Made by a program: the position numbers and the translations under genes
Shown: piece by piece, positions 7,172-8,992 of the stretch
Position numbering within the stretch: position 1 is the first letter of the stretch
Layout: each line of letters opens with the position of its first letter
The notes under the pieces: model-generated
Database searches by the model: none
What the model saw: the letters and a program-made list of their open reading frames with translations, nothing else
Told to the model about the DNA's origin: nothing
Source: Bacteroidales bacterium
GTDB lineage: Bacteria; Bacteroidota; Bacteroidia; Bacteroidales; JAAUTT01
Assembly: GCA_012031335.1 (NCBI GenBank)
Contig: JAAUTT010000126.1
Location: forward strand, 1 to 8,992
Reading direction: 5' to 3'
Length of the DNA: 8,992 bases

Positions 7172-7726
7172 TTAAAATACGGTAAAGGTTAGTTTGTGTT
7201 TATCGAAGAGGTTCAGTCCGCCACCATCCGTTCCAACCCACAGGCGTCCTTTTCTGTCCTGGAACATGCAAAACACCTCGTCGTGACTAATGCTGTGAGG
7301 GATTTCGCCGTTATGGCGGAATACGGTGAAGTCGTCCGTTTGGCGGTTATATCTGTTTAAGCCGCCCCCTCTGGTGCCCACCCACAGGATACTGTCGCGG
7401 TCCTCGTAGATAAACAGGATATTGCTACTGCTGATGCTGCCTTTTTCGCGAGCATTGTAGCGGTAAATTTTGAAGTTGACACCATCGAAACGGTTCAGGC
7501 CATCTTCGGTACCAATCCATATGTAACCCAGATGATCCTGTTGTATACATAACACATTGTTATTGGACAGGCCCATACTGGAGTTGTAGGTACGGCGGAT
7601 ATAGGAAGCGGATTCCTGCGAGCCTGCAGAAACGGTCAGGCAAAGAAATACAATAAGCAAAAAGAAGTAATAAACTTCTTTAAAACCAGGAAACCAATAA
7701 GAAAAAACGTTCGTGCCGGGGTTCAT
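7172..7726 (-). CDS. Fragment: N-terminus of the sensor kinase (signal peptide and first three propeller blades)
   Basis: The piece begins with a signal peptide: a basic and aromatic n-region, then the hydrophobic core VYYFFLLIVFLCLTVSAGS with a probable cleavage after residue 34. The mature part starts at about ESASYIRRTY. Three blades follow, each with the LWVGT / GGLNRYN pattern (YIWIGTEDGLNRFDG, ILWVGTRGGGLNRYN, RLWVGTDGGGLNLFD). In-frame starts are ATG 7726, ATG 7747 and TTG 7756; 7726 is chosen because it gives the shortest n-region, with 7747 as alternative. The frame stops at TAA (7172-7174) directly after TFTVF, within a run of T and A, and continues in another frame as KNDPDNP. No ribosome binding site is visible. 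This is the only piece of the locus with a credible start. Confidence 0.78.
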   Translation of the reverse strand: MNPGTNVFSYWFPGFKEVYYFFLLIVFLCLTVSAGSQESASYIRRTYNSSMGLSNNNVLCIQQDHLGYIWIGTEDGLNRFDGVNFKIYRYNAREKGSISSSNILFIYEDRDSILWVGTRGGGLNRYNRQTDDFTVFRHNGEIPHSISHDEVFCMFQDRKGRLWVGTDGGGLNLFDKHKLTFTVF

Positions 7727-7825
7727 CAATAGTAGCTTAGCATCCATACATCCCAAAAGACACGTTAAGTTAATAAATTGAAATTATTTACAAACCATAA
7801 TTATGAAATTAATTGGAAAATAGTG

Positions 7826-7938
7826 AAGGATGAGGATTGATGAATGAGGGAAATGATGAATGTTTAATGTTGAATGATGAAACCCCAACCCCTTGAAAAG
7901 GGGGCTATAACTGGTGGGTATTCTATAATAGCTTTACG
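7826..7938. repeat. TGAATGA-rich tract and first copy of repeat family 2 (hairpin CCCCTT/AAGGGG)
   Basis: The stretch 7826-7880 is simple in composition, with degenerate GATGAATG words (7839-7846 and 7855-7862). It leads into a repeat whose second copy is at 8803-8865. The two copies match closely from AATGATGAAACCCC through the hairpin and CTATAACT, and again at TTCTATAA and TAGCTTT. The hairpin is CCCCTTGAAAAGGGG at 7889-7903 (six-base stem, three-base loop); this copy has one extra G after it. No T tract follows, so it is not a typical intrinsic terminator. No coding region is visible between 7757 and 8386. Confidence 0.75.
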
Positions 7939-7949
7939 TTAAAAACTTA

Positions 7950-8231
7950 CAGGTTGCTTCGTCGTGCCTCCTCGCAATGATGGTAATGTGCGCTGGGGTA
8001 AAAAGGGACAGATTGCTTCGTCGTACCTCCTCGCAATGACGCGTTAGGGGATGACATTTGGGTGAAAGCGGACAGGTTGCTTCGTCGTGCCTCCTCGCAA
8101 TGATGGGGTTTGGAATGAGATGCACGGGTTATCGTCATGGCGAGGAACGAAGCAATCTATTATTAGGAGTGTGATGATTGTTGTAATGTGGTAACAACGG
8201 ACAGGTTGCTTCGCTGCGCTCGCAATGACGC
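7950..8231. repeat. Middle cluster of family 1 repeats (five core units)
   Basis: Inverted units lie at about 7951-7981, 8009-8041, 8074-8105 and 8203-8230, and one direct unit at 8133-8158. The pair at 7950-8041 with its spacer repeats the block at 77-168 over about 92 bases with only a few differences. The stretch 8127-8230 (direct unit, spacer, inverted unit) corresponds to 1-110 in the left cluster. Two subtypes of inverted unit are visible: the longer form with CTTCGTCGTxCCTCCTCGC and a shorter form with CTTCGCTGCGCTCGC (8203-8230). The direct and inverted units at 8133-8230 could form a long imperfect stem. Confidence 0.85.
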
Positions 8232-8386
8232 GGGTTACTGGCGACAACTATACATTGTTTAAAAGTTAGCCGGGAAGGTTAAAGGATATGTCAGACTGTT
8301 TAAAAACTGGCAGACATGGAGCATCAATTCAAAAAGAAAAATAATTGAATATCAAAACTTATTTAGTTAGGGTGACTTTTTGATTG
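8232..8386. other. Intergenic stretch with no recognisable feature
   Basis: About 155 A+T-rich bases lie between the family 1 cluster and the end of the small minus-strand ORF. I see no ORF worth calling, no hairpin followed by a T tract and no repeat copy. Two short TGTTTAAAA words occur (near 8257 and 8297) without further structure around them. Confidence 0.5.
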
Positions 8387-8635
8387 TTATCGCCCGGTAA
8401 TTATACGGCCCTGTTTTTTTTCGTGTACGGGAGATTTATCGTCGAACTGCAGATGAATAATGCGCCCGTAACGTTCGGGGTAAACTTCGAGATTAGGGTA
8501 TTTCATAAAAGAATAGTAATCTTCCTGTTCTTCATCACGACCGGCAGAACGAAAAGGTTCCGTTAACCGGTTTATCCACCCGGAAATAATTCTATGAAAT
8601 TTGAAGCTTATCATAATCAATGTATTAAAGTGCAT
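8387..8635 (-). CDS. Small hypothetical protein, 82 residues, unrecognised
   Basis: I do not recognise this protein. It opens with an ATG at 8635 (a second in-frame ATG at 8614 would give 75 residues) and ends with TAA. It is basic and aromatic at the N-terminus (KFHRIISGWINR), then acidic (GRDEEQEDYYSF), then ends in a mixed charged segment (YPERYGRIIHLQFDD, then HEKKQGR). There is no signal peptide or transmembrane helix. The composition, with several Tyr, Arg and Glu, is more protein-like than that of the repeat-derived frames nearby, and it is the only plausible gene between the two repeat clusters. No promoter element was found upstream. It may be a genuine small cytoplasmic protein, a remnant, or chance. 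Confidence 0.4.
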   Translation of the reverse strand: MHFNTLIMISFKFHRIISGWINRLTEPFRSAGRDEEQEDYYSFMKYPNLEVYPERYGRIIHLQFDDKSPVHEKKQGRIITGR

Positions 8636-8802
8636 AAACAGGTAATTCCGTTATAGGTTTTGTACGTTCATATGAAATCAGTATACGGAATGAGAACGAA
8701 AAATATTGCTTTATTCGATGTAATTTTTATAATTTTTTCCGGCTGCTGTTTTTTGTAGGTGAAATGGTGTTGTAATAAGACGAAAAAAGGAGGAGTGAGG
8801 AA

Positions 8803-8866
8803 AATGATGAAACCCCAACCCCTTGAAAAGGGGCTATAACTGCTCGTTGTTCTATAAGTAGCTTTT
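8803..8866. repeat. Second copy of repeat family 2 (hairpin CCCCTT/AAGGGG)
   Basis: This copy matches 7873-7935 closely: the stretch AATGATGAAACCCC, the hairpin CCCCTTGAAAAGGGG at 8819-8833, and CTATAACT, then a diverged part, then TTCTATAA and TAGCTTT. As in the first copy, a family 1 inverted unit follows within about 15 bases (8881 here, 7951 there). The two families are therefore joined in the same order at both places. Confidence 0.75.
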
Positions 8867-8879
8867 AGGTAACAACGGA

Positions 8880-8992
8880 CAGGTTGCTTCGCTTCGCTCG
8901 CAATGACGCAGTTTGGAATGAGATGAACGGATTAACTTTATTGCGAGGTACGAAGCAATCTATCATTTATTAGCGAGATGATTGTTGTACTG
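8880..8992. repeat. Right cluster of family 1 repeats (two core units, runs off the window)
   Basis: A short-form inverted unit lies at 8881-8908 and a direct unit at about 8938-8962, followed by the ATGATTGTTGTA spacer seen also near 50 and 8174. The order inverted, TTTGGAATGAGATG spacer, direct, ATGATTGTTGTA spacer is the same as in 8074-8186. The cluster probably continues beyond the window, since the next expected inverted unit is missing. Confidence 0.8.

Larger units (their letters stand above)
2353..7726 (-). pseudogene. Frameshifted giant sensor-kinase locus (two-propeller hybrid kinase plus receiver-kinase)
   Basis: Conceptual repair of six indels gives one continuous minus-strand coding region of about 1790 codons. 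Domain order: signal peptide; 14 Reg_prop-type propeller blades (two seven-bladed propellers); Y_Y_Y domain; one transmembrane helix; coiled coil; HisKA; HATPase; receiver 1; a helical linker; receiver 2; HisKA 2; HATPase 2. Breaks lie near 7168-7177, 6281-6283, 4737-4748, 4651-4652, 4154-4155 and 2738-2742. Most fall in or beside short homopolymers, and homology resumes in the next frame within a few residues each time. Except for the first piece, none has a convincing start of its own: the apparent starts at 7127 (TTG), 6162, 4548 and 4148 (GTG) are internal Leu/Val codons, and the ATG at 2721 is an internal Met. No other stop codon interrupts the repaired frame. This fits a very recent pseudogene or consensus sequence errors about equally well. 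It may originally have been two overlapping genes (junction near 3476). Confidence 0.7.

Noticed and set aside
7934..8247. Three overlapping minus-strand ORFs of 63-67 codons
   Set aside because: They lie wholly in family 1 repeats and read as repeated strings such as CEEARRSNL, SLRGGTTKQ and ASAAKQ, the usual spurious translations of this repeat in different frames.
8672..8758. 28-codon plus-strand ORF ending in a hydrophobic stretch with SGCC
   Set aside because: It looks slightly like a lipoprotein signal peptide but stops at once and lies in A+T-rich intergenic DNA. Chance is the likelier explanation, though a broken gene start cannot be ruled out.

Overview
The window looks like a piece of a Bacteroidota (Bacteroidetes) chromosome of moderate G+C content. 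Three things point there: a CrtD-type carotenoid desaturase of the Bacteroidota kind, a very large sensor kinase of the two-propeller + Y_Y_Y + histidine kinase + receiver type that is typical of this phylum, and a TAnnTTTG-type -7 promoter element with no obvious Shine-Dalgarno sites.

Layout. Positions 1-168 hold a cluster of a palindromic dispersed repeat. Positions 307-1770 (+) encode an intact CrtD-like FAD-dependent carotenoid desaturase. Convergent to it, 1846-2229 (-) encodes a single-domain response regulator. Positions 2353 to about 7726 (-) hold one very large signalling locus. It reads as a periplasmic sensor of 14 propeller blades with Y_Y_Y domain, transmembrane helix, coiled coil, HisKA, HATPase and receiver. 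It continues without a stop into a second receiver-HisKA-HATPase kinase. The locus is broken by six single- or double-base frameshifts, so only fragments are open, but it contains no separate nonsense mutations and every kinase and receiver motif is kept. It is therefore either a very young pseudogene or an intact gene pair damaged by sequencing or assembly indels. Positions 7727-8992 are mostly repeats: more copies of the first family, two copies of a second family with a CCCCTT/AAGGGG hairpin, and one small doubtful ORF (8387-8635, -).

How the genes fit together. The three minus-strand signalling units form a plausible phosphorelay: the membrane sensor with its attached receiver, a soluble receiver-kinase, and a stand-alone receiver. 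None carries a visible DNA-binding output domain, so the output must lie elsewhere or act by protein contact. The carotenoid gene is on the opposite strand, and nothing in the sequence shows that the relay controls it. I found no tRNA, rRNA, CRISPR array, transposase, phage gene or defence gene. The most notable points are the concentration of frameshifts in one locus, the probable ATGA junction hidden by a poly-A run, and the near-identical repeat blocks on both sides of the gene block.
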